The notes: generated by a model not told the origin, from the letters alone. Shown: positions 7,288-16,528, numbered from the stretch's first letter. The stretch is DNA of 38,374 bases from Candidatus Avoscillospira stercoripullorum (GCA_018712905.1 DVGD01000076.1:1-38374); one strand, 5' to 3'. Program-made: numbers and translations.

Positions 7288-7318
7288 AATCCCCGCCGGA
7301 TAAGCGGGGATTTTTTTT
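7288..7318 (+). terminator. Rho-independent terminator after rplS
   Basis: A 9-bp stem (7288-7296 with 7304-7312) with a CCCCGC/GCGGGG core closes a 7-nt loop and runs into eight T. It lies 18 nt after the rplS stop codon. Confidence 0.93.
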
Positions 7319-7349
7319 GATTGCTCTTTTCTTTCGGGCGTGGTTTGTG

Positions 7350-7451
7350 TATAATATTACAATGCTATTTTATTGCGCTTTGGCAAAGCAGCGCCGGCGC
7401 AGAGGAACTTGCATGGAATGGGCTTCCCATTGGACATAGAGGATGATGAAG
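7350..7451 (+). promoter_or_regulatory. Promoter -10 element and leader of the lepB operon
   Basis: A perfect TATAAT lies at 7350-7355, but no convincing -35 is found 16-18 bp upstream. The leader of about 90 nt has two small hairpins: GCTTT/AAAGC around 7378, and AATGGG-CTT-CCCATT just before the AGAGG that serves the lepB start. This is likely the start of the transcript running through to about 13140. Confidence 0.55.
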
Positions 7452-8213
7452 ATGGAACAAGACAAGTATTCTGTACACGATACCATAGATCTCCAGGAGA
7501 TCCGCTCGCTGTTGGAGGACGAAAAGCCCCAGGAGCCCCAGGAAACGCCGCCGCAAACGCCGCCGGAGGATGCGGCGCCTGCGTCCGCGGAAAAGCCGGA
7601 GAAGAAGTCTGAGCCGCTCTATGAGTGCTATGGCATTCTTCACGATATCACCTACATTCTTGCGGCGGTGACGCTGCTGTTTGTGTTTGTGGTGCGCCTG
7701 GTGGGCGTGGACGGTACGTCCATGCTGCCCACCTTGCACCATGGGGATTATCTCATTTTGGAGAGCAATTTCCTCTACCATGGCGACGACATTGAGACCG
7801 GGGATATTGTGGTGCTCACCGTGCCCTATTATAAGGAAGAGCCTATCGTCAAGCGCGTCGTTGCCACAGGCGGACAGACGGTGGACATTGATTTTGAAAA
7901 TCACATCGTCTATGTGGATGGGCAGGCACTGGAGGAACCCTATCTCATAGACTACACCGGCACCGGCAGCTGGAACAACTGGGATGGGGAGTATGGCCTT
8001 TCGTATCCCGCCACCGTGCCGGAGGACTGCATCTTCGTCCTGGGCGACAACCGCAACAACTCCACCGACAGCCGCTTTGCCCCTGTGGGCATGGTGAATG
8101 TCAGCTGTGTGCTGGGAAAGGTGCGCGCCATTGTCCTGCCCGGACAGACCAAGGACGAAATGGGCAACATCACCGATCCCCGAGACTGGGGAAGAATTGG
8201 ATTGGTGTCATAA
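7452..8213 (+). CDS. lepB: Signal peptidase I
   Basis: A type I signal peptidase of about 253 residues. An unusual acidic, proline- and glutamate-rich N-terminal cytoplasmic tail of about 60 residues precedes one transmembrane segment (about 66-86). The catalytic Ser90 is in GTSMLPTL, the general-base Lys134 is in VKRVVATGG, and GDNRNNSTDSR forms the conserved box E. It cleaves signal peptides from exported proteins on the outer face of the membrane. Three in-frame ATGs (7443, 7446, 7452) exist; 7452 has AGAGG 9 nt upstream and is preferred. It is followed by rbgA after 1 nt. Confidence 0.95.
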   Translation: MEQDKYSVHDTIDLQEIRSLLEDEKPQEPQETPPQTPPEDAAPASAEKPEKKSEPLYECYGILHDITYILAAVTLLFVFVVRLVGVDGTSMLPTLHHGDYLILESNFLYHGDDIETGDIVVLTVPYYKEEPIVKRVVATGGQTVDIDFENHIVYVDGQALEEPYLIDYTGTGSWNNWDGEYGLSYPATVPEDCIFVLGDNRNNSTDSRFAPVGMVNVSCVLGKVRAIVLPGQTKDEMGNITDPRDWGRIGLVS

Positions 8214-8214
8214 T

Positions 8215-9090
8215 ATGGACGAGCAGATGAACATACAGTGGTACCCCGGCCACATGACCAAGACCCGCCGGATGATGGAGGAGAGCCTCAAGCTGGTGGA
8301 CGGGGTCTGCGAAATTCTTGATGCGCGCATCCCGGCCTCCAGCCGCAATCCGGATTTGGATGAGATTGTGGGAGGAAAGCCGCGGTTGGTGGTGCTTAAC
8401 CGCATCGATCAGGCGGATCCTGCCATGGTGCGCCGCTGGGCGGCCTGGTTTAAAAGCCAGGGGATGGCGGTGCTGGAGACCGACTGCAAGAGCCGCAAGG
8501 GCGTCGGCGGATTTGTTCCCGCCATCCGCGCCATGCTGTCTGAGAAGCTCCAGCGCTATCAGGAAAAGGGGCAGGTGGGTCGACCGCTGAAGATCATGGT
8601 GGCGGGTATTCCCAATGTGGGGAAGTCCACCTTTATCAATCAGATTGCCGGGCGCAAGAGCGCCAAGGCGGAGAACCGCCCCGGTGTCACTCGGGGAAAG
8701 CAGTGGATCACCGTGGATCAGGGGCTTCTTCTTTTGGATACGCCGGGAATCCTCTGGCCGAAATTTGAAGACCGGGAAGTGGGCATGCGCCTTGCTTACA
8801 CCGGCGCGGTGAAGGACGACATCATGGATCTGGAGACCCTTTCCTCCGGCCTTCTGGCGCTGCTCTGGCGGCAATACCCCGAAGCGGTGGCCAGCCGGTA
8901 CAAAATCGAGGCTGAGCCCGATGCCCAGGGCTACGCGCTTTTGGAAGCCGTGGGGCGAAAGCGCGGCTTCCTGATCTCCGGCGGTGAGGTGGATACCGAG
9001 CGCGCTGCGAGGATGGTGCTGGAGGAATACCGCAGCGGCAAGCTGGGACGTTTTACCCTGGATCTGCCGCCCCAGGAGGAGAAAGTATGA
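8215..9090 (+). CDS. rbgA: Ribosome biogenesis GTPase RbgA (YlqF)
   Basis: A circularly permuted GTPase of 291 residues. The motif order is G4 (NRID, about residue 62), then G1 (GIPNVGKST, about 130-138), then G3 (DTPG), as required for the YlqF/YjeQ class. The N-terminal IQWYPGHMTK is diagnostic of RbgA, which acts late in 50S subunit maturation. The ATG at 8215 lies 1 nt after the lepB stop; an ATG at 8227 would match the B. subtilis N-terminus more closely and is an equally possible start. The stop overlaps the rnhB start by 4 nt, indicating translational coupling. Confidence 0.95.
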   Translation: MDEQMNIQWYPGHMTKTRRMMEESLKLVDGVCEILDARIPASSRNPDLDEIVGGKPRLVVLNRIDQADPAMVRRWAAWFKSQGMAVLETDCKSRKGVGGFVPAIRAMLSEKLQRYQEKGQVGRPLKIMVAGIPNVGKSTFINQIAGRKSAKAENRPGVTRGKQWITVDQGLLLLDTPGILWPKFEDREVGMRLAYTGAVKDDIMDLETLSSGLLALLWRQYPEAVASRYKIEAEPDAQGYALLEAVGRKRGFLISGGEVDTERAARMVLEEYRSGKLGRFTLDLPPQEEKV

Positions 9091-9695
9091 TTGATTTTTG
9101 GGAACTGGAGCATCAGTGCTATGAGGGCGGCTTTGACCTGGTGTGCGGCATAGACGAGGCGGGAAGAGGCCCCTTGGCTGGACCCGTGTGCGCGGCGGCG
9201 GTAATTTTGCCCCGAGACTTGCAGATTGAAGGGCTCAACGATTCGAAAAAGCTCTCCGACCAGAAGCGGCGGGCGCTCTTCGATGTGATTACCAAGGAGG
9301 CCTATGCCTACGGCATTGCCTTCGCCTCCGAGCAGGAGATTGATTCTGTAAATATTCTAAACGCCACCTTCCTTGCCATGGAGCGGGCGGTGGCGGCGCT
9401 GGGCATGGCGCCGGACATTGCCTTGGTGGATGGAAACCGCAGGCCGCCTCTTGGAATGCCGGTGAAGACGGTGGTGGGCGGCGATGGCCTCAGCGCCAAT
9501 ATCGCGGCGGCCTCCATCTTGGCCAAGGTGACCCGGGATCGCCGCATGGAAGAGCTGGACGCCGAATATCCCCAGTACGGCTTCGCGGTACATAAGGGCT
9601 ACGGCACCAAGCGCCACTATGCAGCGCTGCGGGAATTCGGCGCATGCCCCATCCACCGCACTACATTTTTGAAGAAGTTCTATGGGGAGAAATAA
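9087..9695 (+). CDS. rnhB: Ribonuclease HII
   Basis: A 202-residue enzyme that nicks RNA in RNA-DNA hybrids and at single ribonucleotides in DNA. The GIDEAGRGPLAGP signature at residues 21-33 carries the first catalytic acids (Asp23 and Glu24), and ALVDGN near residue 115 holds a further metal-binding Asp. The length is normal for the family. Its ATG overlaps the rbgA stop codon, and the rbgA-rnhB-yraN order is common in Firmicutes. Confidence 0.97.
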   Translation: MIDFWELEHQCYEGGFDLVCGIDEAGRGPLAGPVCAAAVILPRDLQIEGLNDSKKLSDQKRRALFDVITKEAYAYGIAFASEQEIDSVNILNATFLAMERAVAALGMAPDIALVDGNRRPPLGMPVKTVVGGDGLSANIAAASILAKVTRDRRMEELDAEYPQYGFAVHKGYGTKRHYAALREFGACPIHRTTFLKKFYGEK

Positions 9696-10047
9696 TCTCG
9701 CCGGTGCCTGGGGCGAGGGAGTTGCGGCGGAGTATCTCCGCAAGAAGCGCTTCACCATTCTGGCCTGCAATTACCGCTGCCGGTTCGGGGAAATCGACAT
9801 CATTGCCGGGAACAGAAAGTACCTCGTCTTCGTCGAGGTAAAGCTGCGGCGCTCGGATCGGTTTGCCGCTGCCCGGGAGTTTGTGGGCTTAGAGAAGCAG
9901 AGGCGCCTTCGTACCACGGCCATGCTGTGGCTTCAGGAGAATCCCGATGGGCGGCAGCCCCGCTTTGACGTCATTGAAATCTATGCGCCGGAGGGAGTGG
10001 ACACGGCGCACCCGGAAATTTATCACTGGGAGGACGCCTTTCAATGA
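9682..10047 (+). CDS. yraN: UPF0102 family endonuclease-like protein YraN
   Basis: A 121-residue protein of the YraN/UPF0102 family. It shows the Holliday-junction-resolvase-like nuclease core: GEIDIIA with Glu37 and Asp39, then FVEVKLR with Glu52 and Lys54, forming an E-x-D...E-x-K pattern. An early GxxGE (residues 8-12) is also typical. The biological substrate is unknown. The start lies 14 nt inside the rnhB end and the stop overlaps the next start (ATGA), so it is part of the same coupled run. Confidence 0.9.
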   Translation: MGRNNLAGAWGEGVAAEYLRKKRFTILACNYRCRFGEIDIIAGNRKYLVFVEVKLRRSDRFAAAREFVGLEKQRRLRTTAMLWLQENPDGRQPRFDVIEIYAPEGVDTAHPEIYHWEDAFQ

Positions 10048-10982
10048 AGTATGCCGTGTTTGACGCCCACTGCGATACGGCGCTGGAGCTCTGGAGCAGG
10101 GGAGAGACCTTCGAGACCTGCACCACGGCGGTGGATCTCTTGGCAGCGGATTATCCGGCGTACGGACAGTTCTTTGCCATCTGTCCGCTGTCTCTGGGGC
10201 GGGGGAGCGAGGCCTGCGGGGAGATTCTTTCCAACGTCTATGGGCACTTTTTGAAATTGCTCCGGCAGCCGGGCAGCCCAGCCGCGCTCATCCGCGACCA
10301 CGATGCCTTTGCACGAACGTGGGAGGCAGGGAAGTGCGCCGCGTTCCTCTCCCTGGAGGGCGCCGAGGGAATTGGCTGCGATCCCGGACGGCTGGAAGAC
10401 CTGCACGCCATGGGCGTGCGGATGGTCAATCTCACGTGGAATGAGAATAATGCCCTGGCCGGCTGCGCCGTCAAGGACGGCGGGGGATTGACCGCCCAGG
10501 GACGGGAATTTGTCTGCCAGGCACAGCGCCTGGGGATCCTCCTCGACGTGAGCCATCTCTCGGAGCGCGCCTTTTGGGATCTCATGGATCTTGCCGAGGA
10601 GCCGGTGGTGGCCAGCCATTCCAATTCTGCCGCCCTGTGCCCACACCGGCGCAATCTCACCGATGCGCAGTTTCGCGCCATCTGTGAAACCGGCGGATTT
10701 GTGGGAATCAACTTTTATACGCCGTTTCTTGCGCCAAGCGGGAAGGCGGATCTCGATACCGTGCGCTGTCATATGGATCACTTCCTCTCTCTGGGTGGCT
10801 TTGGCCATGTGGCACTGGGCGGTGATCTGGACGGCTGCGACGCGCTGCCGGTTGGGCTTTCCGGCCTTGCCGGTTATGCCGCCCTGGCAGACCACTTGGA
10901 GCAGGCGGGTTTTTCAGAAACGTACATTCAGGAAATCTATTCCAATACAATAAAAAGGGTTGTGAAGTCATGTATTATGTGA
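10044..10982 (+). CDS. Membrane dipeptidase-like peptidase (family M19)
   Basis: A 312-residue zinc dipeptidase of the M19 family. DAHCDT gives the HxD metal ligands (His9 and Asp11), the Glu in SLEGAEG (about 107-113) is the bridging ligand, and LDVSHLSE and VASHSNS contain later zinc-binding histidines. Related enzymes hydrolyse dipeptides, some with D-residues. Bacterial forms like this one lack a signal peptide, so it is probably cytosolic. It starts by ATGA overlap with yraN and overlaps thrC by 13 nt. The exact substrate is not known. Confidence 0.9.
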   Translation: MKYAVFDAHCDTALELWSRGETFETCTTAVDLLAADYPAYGQFFAICPLSLGRGSEACGEILSNVYGHFLKLLRQPGSPAALIRDHDAFARTWEAGKCAAFLSLEGAEGIGCDPGRLEDLHAMGVRMVNLTWNENNALAGCAVKDGGGLTAQGREFVCQAQRLGILLDVSHLSERAFWDLMDLAEEPVVASHSNSAALCPHRRNLTDAQFRAICETGGFVGINFYTPFLAPSGKADLDTVRCHMDHFLSLGGFGHVALGGDLDGCDALPVGLSGLAGYAALADHLEQAGFSETYIQEIYSNTIKRVVKSCIM

Positions 10983-12448
10983 GCACCAGAGACCATACGC
11001 TGCGCTATACTGCCGCGCAGGCCATTGAGCAGGGCTTGAGCCGGGAGGGCGGACTGTTCCTGCCGGAGACGTTCCCCCAGCTGCCGGATCTCAAGACGCT
11101 GCTTCCCATGAACTATCAGCAGCGCGCCGCGGCCATTATGGGCTTATTCTTAGACGGTTTCTCTGGCGAAGAGCTGGAGACCTTTGCATCCAAGGCCTAT
11201 GGCGGCGGCAAGTTTGACTGCCCCGAGGTTGCCCCGGTGCGGGAGCTCCACTGCAAGACCCATATGCTGGAGCTCTGGCATGGCCCCACCTGTGCCTTCA
11301 AGGACATGGCGCTGCAAATGCTGCCCCATCTGCTGACCGCCTCCATGGCCAAGAACGGCGAGGAGAAGACGGTCTGCATCCTGGTGGCCACCTCCGGCGA
11401 CACCGGCAAGGCCGCCCTGGAGGGCTTCCGGGATGTGGCTGGCACGAAGATCATGGTCTTCTACCCCAAGGACGGCGTCTCGGACATCCAGCAGCTCCAG
11501 ATGGTCACCCAGGAGGGCGAAAATGTGGGCGTTTGCGCAGTGGTGGGCAACTTCGACGATGCCCAGACCGGCGTCAAGAAGATATTCTCCGATCCTGCAT
11601 TCCGGGATGTTCTGGCGGGACGGGGCTATGTGCTCTCCTCGGCCAATTCCATCAACTGGGGCCGCGTTCTGCCCCAGGTGGTCTACTACATCTCCGCCTA
11701 CTGCGACCTCGTCCAGGAAGGAAAGCTGAAGCTCGGCGATAAGTTCCATGTCTGCGTGCCCACAGGCAACTTCGGCAACATCCTGGCCGGCTACTACGCG
11801 AAGAAGATGGGACTTCCCATTGACAAGCTCATCTGCGCGTCCAATGCCAACAATGTCCTCACGGACTTCCTCCAGACCGGCGTATATGACCGCAACCGTC
11901 CGTTCTACAACACGGCCTCGCCGTCCATGGACATTCTCATTTCCTCCAATCTGGAGCGTCTGCTCTTTGACCTCACCGGCTCGGATGAGGAGGTACGCGG
12001 CTATATGGCGTCTCTGAATGCCACAGGACGCTATGAGGTTTCCCGGAAGGTGAAGGATGCCGTGCGGGCGCAGTTTGTCTCCGGCTTCTGCGATGACGCG
12101 CGAACCCTCAACACCATTGAGAAGGTGTTCCACAACACCGGCTATCTCATGGATACCCACACCGCCGTAGCCTACACGGTGCTCCAGGACTACCGGGCGA
12201 AGACGGCCGACGATACCACCGCGGTGGTGGTCTCCACGGCCAGCCCCTTCAAGTTCTGCGACAGTGTGCTCACCGCCCTGGGGGTTACAGAGCAGGCCAA
12301 GGGGACGGAGATCCTGAAGCAGCTGAGCGATGTGACCGGCAAGCCCGCACCCAAGCCCCTGGCGTCTCTGGCGGGGAAGGCTGTGCGGTTTACGAAGACC
12401 GTGGAAAAGCAGGAGATGCTGTCCGTGGTGGACGGCATGCTGCGCTGA
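10970..12448 (+). CDS. thrC: Threonine synthase
   Basis: A 492-residue PLP enzyme converting O-phosphohomoserine to threonine. The N-terminal YVSTRDHTLRYTAAQAIEQGL and the EGGLFLPE motif are typical of the longer threonine synthase class. The PLP lysine is Lys111 in HGPTCAFKDMALQ, and the SGDTGKAALEGF loop binds the phosphate. No hom or thrB gene is nearby, so it is separated from the rest of the threonine pathway. Its start lies within the end of the M19 gene and its TGA overlaps the ATG of the next gene. Confidence 0.96.
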   Translation: MYYVSTRDHTLRYTAAQAIEQGLSREGGLFLPETFPQLPDLKTLLPMNYQQRAAAIMGLFLDGFSGEELETFASKAYGGGKFDCPEVAPVRELHCKTHMLELWHGPTCAFKDMALQMLPHLLTASMAKNGEEKTVCILVATSGDTGKAALEGFRDVAGTKIMVFYPKDGVSDIQQLQMVTQEGENVGVCAVVGNFDDAQTGVKKIFSDPAFRDVLAGRGYVLSSANSINWGRVLPQVVYYISAYCDLVQEGKLKLGDKFHVCVPTGNFGNILAGYYAKKMGLPIDKLICASNANNVLTDFLQTGVYDRNRPFYNTASPSMDILISSNLERLLFDLTGSDEEVRGYMASLNATGRYEVSRKVKDAVRAQFVSGFCDDARTLNTIEKVFHNTGYLMDTHTAVAYTVLQDYRAKTADDTTAVVVSTASPFKFCDSVLTALGVTEQAKGTEILKQLSDVTGKPAPKPLASLAGKAVRFTKTVEKQEMLSVVDGMLR

Positions 12449-13140
12449 TGGCGCTCTACGCCCTGGGAGACCTCCATCTAGCCCTGGGTGCTGCCGACAA
12501 GCCCATGGACGTCTTTGGCGGCAAGTGGACAGGCTATATGGAGAAGCTCCAAGAAAATCTCAGCATTCTGCGCCAGGAGGATACCCTGGTCATCGTGGGA
12601 GACTTCTGCTGGGCACTGGGACTTTCCGAGGCAGAGGCCGACTTCCGCTTTCTTTCTCAATTTCCCGGCAGGAAGCTCTTCGTCAAGGGCAACCACGACT
12701 ACTGGTGGAACACGGCGGCGAAGTTTGAGCGCTTTTGCCAGGAGGGCGGCTTTGCGGACATGCACCTGCTCCACAACAATTGCCATTTCTACGGCGATAT
12801 TGCCCTGTGCGGCACCCGGGGATGGTTTTTTGAGGAGGAGCAGGGCGGCAGTCACGATGAAAAGGTCTTCCGGCGGGAGCTGATCCGGCTGGAAACCTCG
12901 CTCAAGGCTGCCGGAGAGATGGAAAAATACTGTTTTCTCCACTATCCGCCCCGGTATCGCGGCTATGTCTGCGACGAAATCCTCGCGCTGCTCAAGCAGT
13001 ACCGCGTCAGCCTTTGCTGCTATGGCCATCTCCACGGCGACAGCCACAAGCTGGCCATGGAAGGGCTCTATGACGGTACGGATTTCCGCCTGGTGGCCGC
13101 TGATTTTGTGAATTTTCAGCCGGTCTGCCTGGTTCCGTAA
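12448..13140 (+). CDS. Calcineurin-like metallophosphoesterase
   Basis: A 230-residue metallophosphoesterase. All metal-binding blocks are present: GDLHL (Asp8, His10), GDFCW (Asp52), GNHDYWW (Asn82-His83-Asp84), a downstream HYPP and the C-terminal GHLHG. The YWW after GNHD and the overall size fit a COG1768-type family of unknown physiological substrate. The gene starts by a one-base stop/start overlap with thrC (TGATG) and is the last member of the coupled run. Confidence 0.88.
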   Translation: MALYALGDLHLALGAADKPMDVFGGKWTGYMEKLQENLSILRQEDTLVIVGDFCWALGLSEAEADFRFLSQFPGRKLFVKGNHDYWWNTAAKFERFCQEGGFADMHLLHNNCHFYGDIALCGTRGWFFEEEQGGSHDEKVFRRELIRLETSLKAAGEMEKYCFLHYPPRYRGYVCDEILALLKQYRVSLCCYGHLHGDSHKLAMEGLYDGTDFRLVAADFVNFQPVCLVP

Positions 13141-13141
13141 A

Positions 13142-13223
13142 AATTTTTCCGATTTCCCGGAAAAAAAGGTGGAAAAATTCATGAAGTTCTGTTAATATTA
13201 TAGTCTGCCATGATGTAATGGCA
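13142..13223 (+). promoter_or_regulatory. tig upstream region with alternative hairpins
   Basis: The 133-bp gap before tig contains TTTTTCC (13144-13150), which can pair with GGAAAAA either at 13159-13165 (8-bp stem including a G-C) or at 13171-13177 (9-bp stem with flanking AA/TT). A separate TGCCAT-6-ATGGCA inverted repeat is at 13206-13223. TATTATAGT around 13195-13204 may be a -10 region, but no good -35 is seen. The rest is an ordinary leader ending in AGGAGG 11 nt before the tig ATG. Confidence 0.35.
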
Positions 13224-13273
13224 ATTTTGTAAACATGGGCATTTGAGCCTACCACATAGGAGGAACGACACCA

Positions 13274-14590
13274 ATGAATGTGAAAAGCACCGAGAAGGCT
13301 GCCGGTAAGGCAACGATTGTTATTGAAGTGGAAAAGGCGGAGTTTGACGCCGCTTTGACCAAGGCCTATAACAAGGCGCGCAAGGACATTTTTGTCCCTG
13401 GCTTCCGCAAGGGCAAGGCGCCCCGGAAGGTCGTTGAGGGCAAGTACGGCGCCAAGGTGTTCTATGAAGATGCTGTCAACGAGATCTATCCCGATCTCTA
13501 TGAGAAGGCCATCGTGGAGCAGGCCATCAAGGCTGTGGGAACGGCCTACATCTCCAAGCTGGACGACGGCGAAGACGGCGGTGTCGTCCTCACCATGGAG
13601 ACCGACCTCTATCCCGAGGTTACCCTGGGCGACTACAAGGGCTTGGAAGTGCCCAAGGCGGACGTGAACGTCACCGACGAGGAAGTGGAAGCCGAGATCG
13701 ACCGCATGGCCGAGCGCAACAGCCGCATCGAGACCGTCGACCGTCCTGCTCAGGAGGGCGACACCGTGGTGCTGGACTTCGAGGGCTTCGACAATGGCGT
13801 GCCCTTTGAGGGCGGCAAGGGCGAGAAGTACAGCCTCAAGCTGGGTTCTCATCAGTTTGTCCCCGGCTTTGAAGAGGCGCTGGTGGGCGTTTCCGCCGGT
13901 GAGGAGAAGGACGTCAACGTCACCTTCCCCGAGAACTACACCCCCGAGCTGGCTGGTAAGCCCGTGGTCTTCAAGTGCAAGATCCACGAGGTGAAGGAGA
14001 CCATCCTCCCCGAGAAGGACGACGAGTTTGCCAAGGACGTCTCTGAGTTTGATACCCTGGACGCCCTCCGCGCCGATATCCGCACCAAGCGGGAGAACGA
14101 GCGCCGCGAGGCTGTGGAGCGTGCCTTTGAGAGCGCTGTGGTGGAGAAGGCCGCAGCCAATATGACCTGCGACATCCCTGCCTCCATGATCGAGGAGCAG
14201 CTGGATAAGCACCTGGAGCAGTTTGCCTATCAGCTTCAGATGAACGGCATGAAGCTAGACGACTATGCCAAGATGATGGGCGGCGATATGAGCTCCCTGC
14301 GCGCTTCCATGCGTCCCATGGCCGAGACCACGGTGCGCAACAACGTGCTGCTGGACGCTGTGGTGGCTGCTGAGAATATCACCGTTTCCGACGAAGAAGT
14401 CAACGACGAGATCAAGAAGCTGGCCGAGCAGTACTCCATGGAGGAGGACAAGGTGCGTGCCGCTGTGGGCGAGGAGAGCCTCAAGACCGACATGGCTGCC
14501 AAGAAGGCCATGAAGCTCCTGGTGGAGAGCGCTGTTGCCACCGAAATGCCCAAGGCAGAAGAGAAGGAAGCCTCCAAAGAAGAGGAATAA
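13274..14590 (+). CDS. tig: Trigger factor
   Basis: A 438-residue ribosome-associated chaperone with peptidyl-prolyl isomerase activity. The ribosome-docking signature GFRKGKAP lies near residue 42. The central FKBP-type domain runs from about 160 to 245 (EGDTVVLDFEGF onward), and the long helical C-terminal domain ends in a Glu/Lys-rich tail. The length is typical. It is followed 55 nt later by clpP and clpX, the usual tig-clpP-clpX order, linking folding of nascent chains with degradation. Confidence 0.97.
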   Translation: MNVKSTEKAAGKATIVIEVEKAEFDAALTKAYNKARKDIFVPGFRKGKAPRKVVEGKYGAKVFYEDAVNEIYPDLYEKAIVEQAIKAVGTAYISKLDDGEDGGVVLTMETDLYPEVTLGDYKGLEVPKADVNVTDEEVEAEIDRMAERNSRIETVDRPAQEGDTVVLDFEGFDNGVPFEGGKGEKYSLKLGSHQFVPGFEEALVGVSAGEEKDVNVTFPENYTPELAGKPVVFKCKIHEVKETILPEKDDEFAKDVSEFDTLDALRADIRTKRENERREAVERAFESAVVEKAAANMTCDIPASMIEEQLDKHLEQFAYQLQMNGMKLDDYAKMMGGDMSSLRASMRPMAETTVRNNVLLDAVVAAENITVSDEEVNDEIKKLAEQYSMEEDKVRAAVGEESLKTDMAAKKAMKLLVESAVATEMPKAEEKEASKEEE

Positions 14591-14645
14591 TTCTCCACTG
14601 CCCCGGTTAGAATCTCTCAGATAAAACCGGTGAAAGGAGTATCCC

Positions 14646-15227
14646 ATGAGTTTTATTCCCTATGTTGTGGAGCAGACCAGCCGCGGCGAGCGCAGCTATG
14701 ATATCTTTTCCCGTCTGCTCAATGACCGCATTATTCTCCTCTCCGAGGAGGTCAACGACGTGACAGCCAGCCTGGTGGTGGCGCAGATGCTCTACCTGGA
14801 GGGACAGGATCCCGACAAGGACATCCAGTTCTACATCAATTCTCCCGGCGGCTCCGTCACGGCCGGTATGGCGATCTATGATACCATGCAGTATGTGAAG
14901 TGCGACGTCTCCACCATCTGCATCGGCATGGCCGCGTCCATGGGCGCGTTCCTGCTCTCGGCCGGCGCCAAGGGCAAGCGCATGGCGCTGCCCAACGCCG
15001 AAATCATGATCCATCAGCCTCTGGGCGGCACCCAGGGTCAGACCACGGACATGAAGATCCACGTGGAGCGGATGCTGAAGATCAAGGATCGTCTCAACCA
15101 CATTCTGTCGCAGAATACCGGCAAGCCCCTGGACGTCATCGAGCGGGACACCGAGCGCGACAATTTCATGTCGGCGGAGGAAGCCTGCGCCTATGGCCTG
15201 ATCGACCAGGTCATCTACCGGCGCTAA
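14646..15227 (+). CDS. clpP: ATP-dependent Clp protease proteolytic subunit
   Basis: A 193-residue serine peptidase forming the tetradecameric chamber used by ClpX and related ATPases. The catalytic triad is visible: Ser98 in GMAASMG, His123 in IMIHQP and Asp172 in ERDTERDN. The FYINSPGGS oxyanion region is at about 62-70. AAAGGAG precedes the ATG, and a CCGGTT/AACCGG inverted repeat (14603-14630) lies in the tig-clpP gap. No CtsR operator repeat was recognised upstream. Confidence 0.98.
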   Translation: MSFIPYVVEQTSRGERSYDIFSRLLNDRIILLSEEVNDVTASLVVAQMLYLEGQDPDKDIQFYINSPGGSVTAGMAIYDTMQYVKCDVSTICIGMAASMGAFLLSAGAKGKRMALPNAEIMIHQPLGGTQGQTTDMKIHVERMLKIKDRLNHILSQNTGKPLDVIERDTERDNFMSAEEACAYGLIDQVIYRR

Positions 15228-15256
15228 AAGCTCCGCCTTCGGAAAGGAAGTTCACC

Positions 15257-16522
15257 TTGGCTAGAGAGAGCGTCCGCTGCTCCTTCTGCGGCAAGCGGCA
15301 GGAGCAGGTCAACCGGATCATCGCAGGACCCAATGTCTATATCTGCAACGAGTGCGTGGAGCTGTGCGCCGGCATCCTCCGGGACGATATGAGCCCCAAC
15401 CAGGCGCCGAGCTTCGAGCTGCCGGACACCCTGCCCACGCCGCAGGAAATCAAGAACTATATGGATCACTACATCATCGGCCAGGACGACGCCAAGGTCG
15501 CCCTGTCGGTAGCGGTCTATAACCATTATAAGCGCATCTACTTTGAGAACAGCACCGATGTGGAGCTCCAGAAGAGCAATATCCTGCTCATTGGCCCCAC
15601 AGGCTCGGGCAAGACCCTCTTTGCCCAGACTCTGGCCAAGATCCTCAATGTGCCCTTTGCCATCGCAGACGCCACCACCCTCACCGAGGCAGGTTACGTG
15701 GGCGAGGACGTGGAGAATATTCTCCTGCGCCTTTTGCAGGCAGCCGACTTCGATGTGGAGCTGGCACAGCGTGGCATCATCTACATCGACGAGATGGACA
15801 AAATTGCCCGTAAGAGCGAGAATACCTCCATTACCCGGGATGTGTCCGGCGAGGGCGTGCAGCAGGCACTGCTGAAAATTCTGGAGGGCACTGTGGCCAA
15901 CGTGCCGCCCCAGGGTGGCCGGAAGCATCCCCAGCAGGAGTTTATCCAGATCGATACCACCAACATCCTCTTCATCTGCGGCGGCGCCTTTGATGGCCTG
16001 GACAAGATCATCGAAAGGCGCACCGACCGCTCTGCCATTGGCTTTGGCTCGGAGATCAAGAGCAAGGAAGATCACGATGTCGGCCAGCTCTTCCGGCTGG
16101 TGCAGCCCCACGATCTTCTCAAGTTCGGCATTATCCCCGAGCTGGTGGGACGGCTTCCTGTGATCACGTCTCTCCAGAGCCTCCAGAAGGAGGATCTCAT
16201 GCGGATCCTCACAGAGCCCAAGAACGCCCTGTGCAAGCAGTATCGCAAGCTCTTGGAGTATGACCAGGTGAAGCTCAGCTTTGAGGAGGGGGCTCTGGAA
16301 GCCATCGCGGAGAAGGCCATTGAGAGGAAGATTGGTGCTCGCGGTCTGCGTGCGATCATGGAGGAAATTATGACGGGTATCATGTTTGAGATCCCGTCGG
16401 ATCCCTCCATTCAGAGCGTTTTGATTACAGAAGGGTGTGTGCGTAACGGCGAGAAGCCCCAGGTTACGAGAGATAGCTCCAAGCCGCGCCAACCCATAAA
16501 AAACGCCGGAGTAACACTGTAA
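15257..16522 (+). CDS. clpX: ATP-dependent Clp protease ATP-binding subunit ClpX
   Basis: A 421-residue AAA+ unfoldase. The N-terminal zinc-binding domain has Cys8, Cys11, Cys30 and Cys33. Walker A GPTGSGKT is at 113-120, IYIDEMDK is the Walker B region, and the IGF loop (SAIGFGSE) that docks on ClpP is present. I choose the TTG at 15257: it gives ARESVRCSFCGKRQ, the expected N-terminus, and AAGGAAG lies about 7 nt upstream. The frame is open further back but that part lies over clpP. It partners with the ClpP encoded 29 nt before. Confidence 0.96.
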   Translation: MARESVRCSFCGKRQEQVNRIIAGPNVYICNECVELCAGILRDDMSPNQAPSFELPDTLPTPQEIKNYMDHYIIGQDDAKVALSVAVYNHYKRIYFENSTDVELQKSNILLIGPTGSGKTLFAQTLAKILNVPFAIADATTLTEAGYVGEDVENILLRLLQAADFDVELAQRGIIYIDEMDKIARKSENTSITRDVSGEGVQQALLKILEGTVANVPPQGGRKHPQQEFIQIDTTNILFICGGAFDGLDKIIERRTDRSAIGFGSEIKSKEDHDVGQLFRLVQPHDLLKFGIIPELVGRLPVITSLQSLQKEDLMRILTEPKNALCKQYRKLLEYDQVKLSFEEGALEAIAEKAIERKIGARGLRAIMEEIMTGIMFEIPSDPSIQSVLITEGCVRNGEKPQVTRDSSKPRQPIKNAGVTL

Positions 16523-16528
16523 GTGTGC

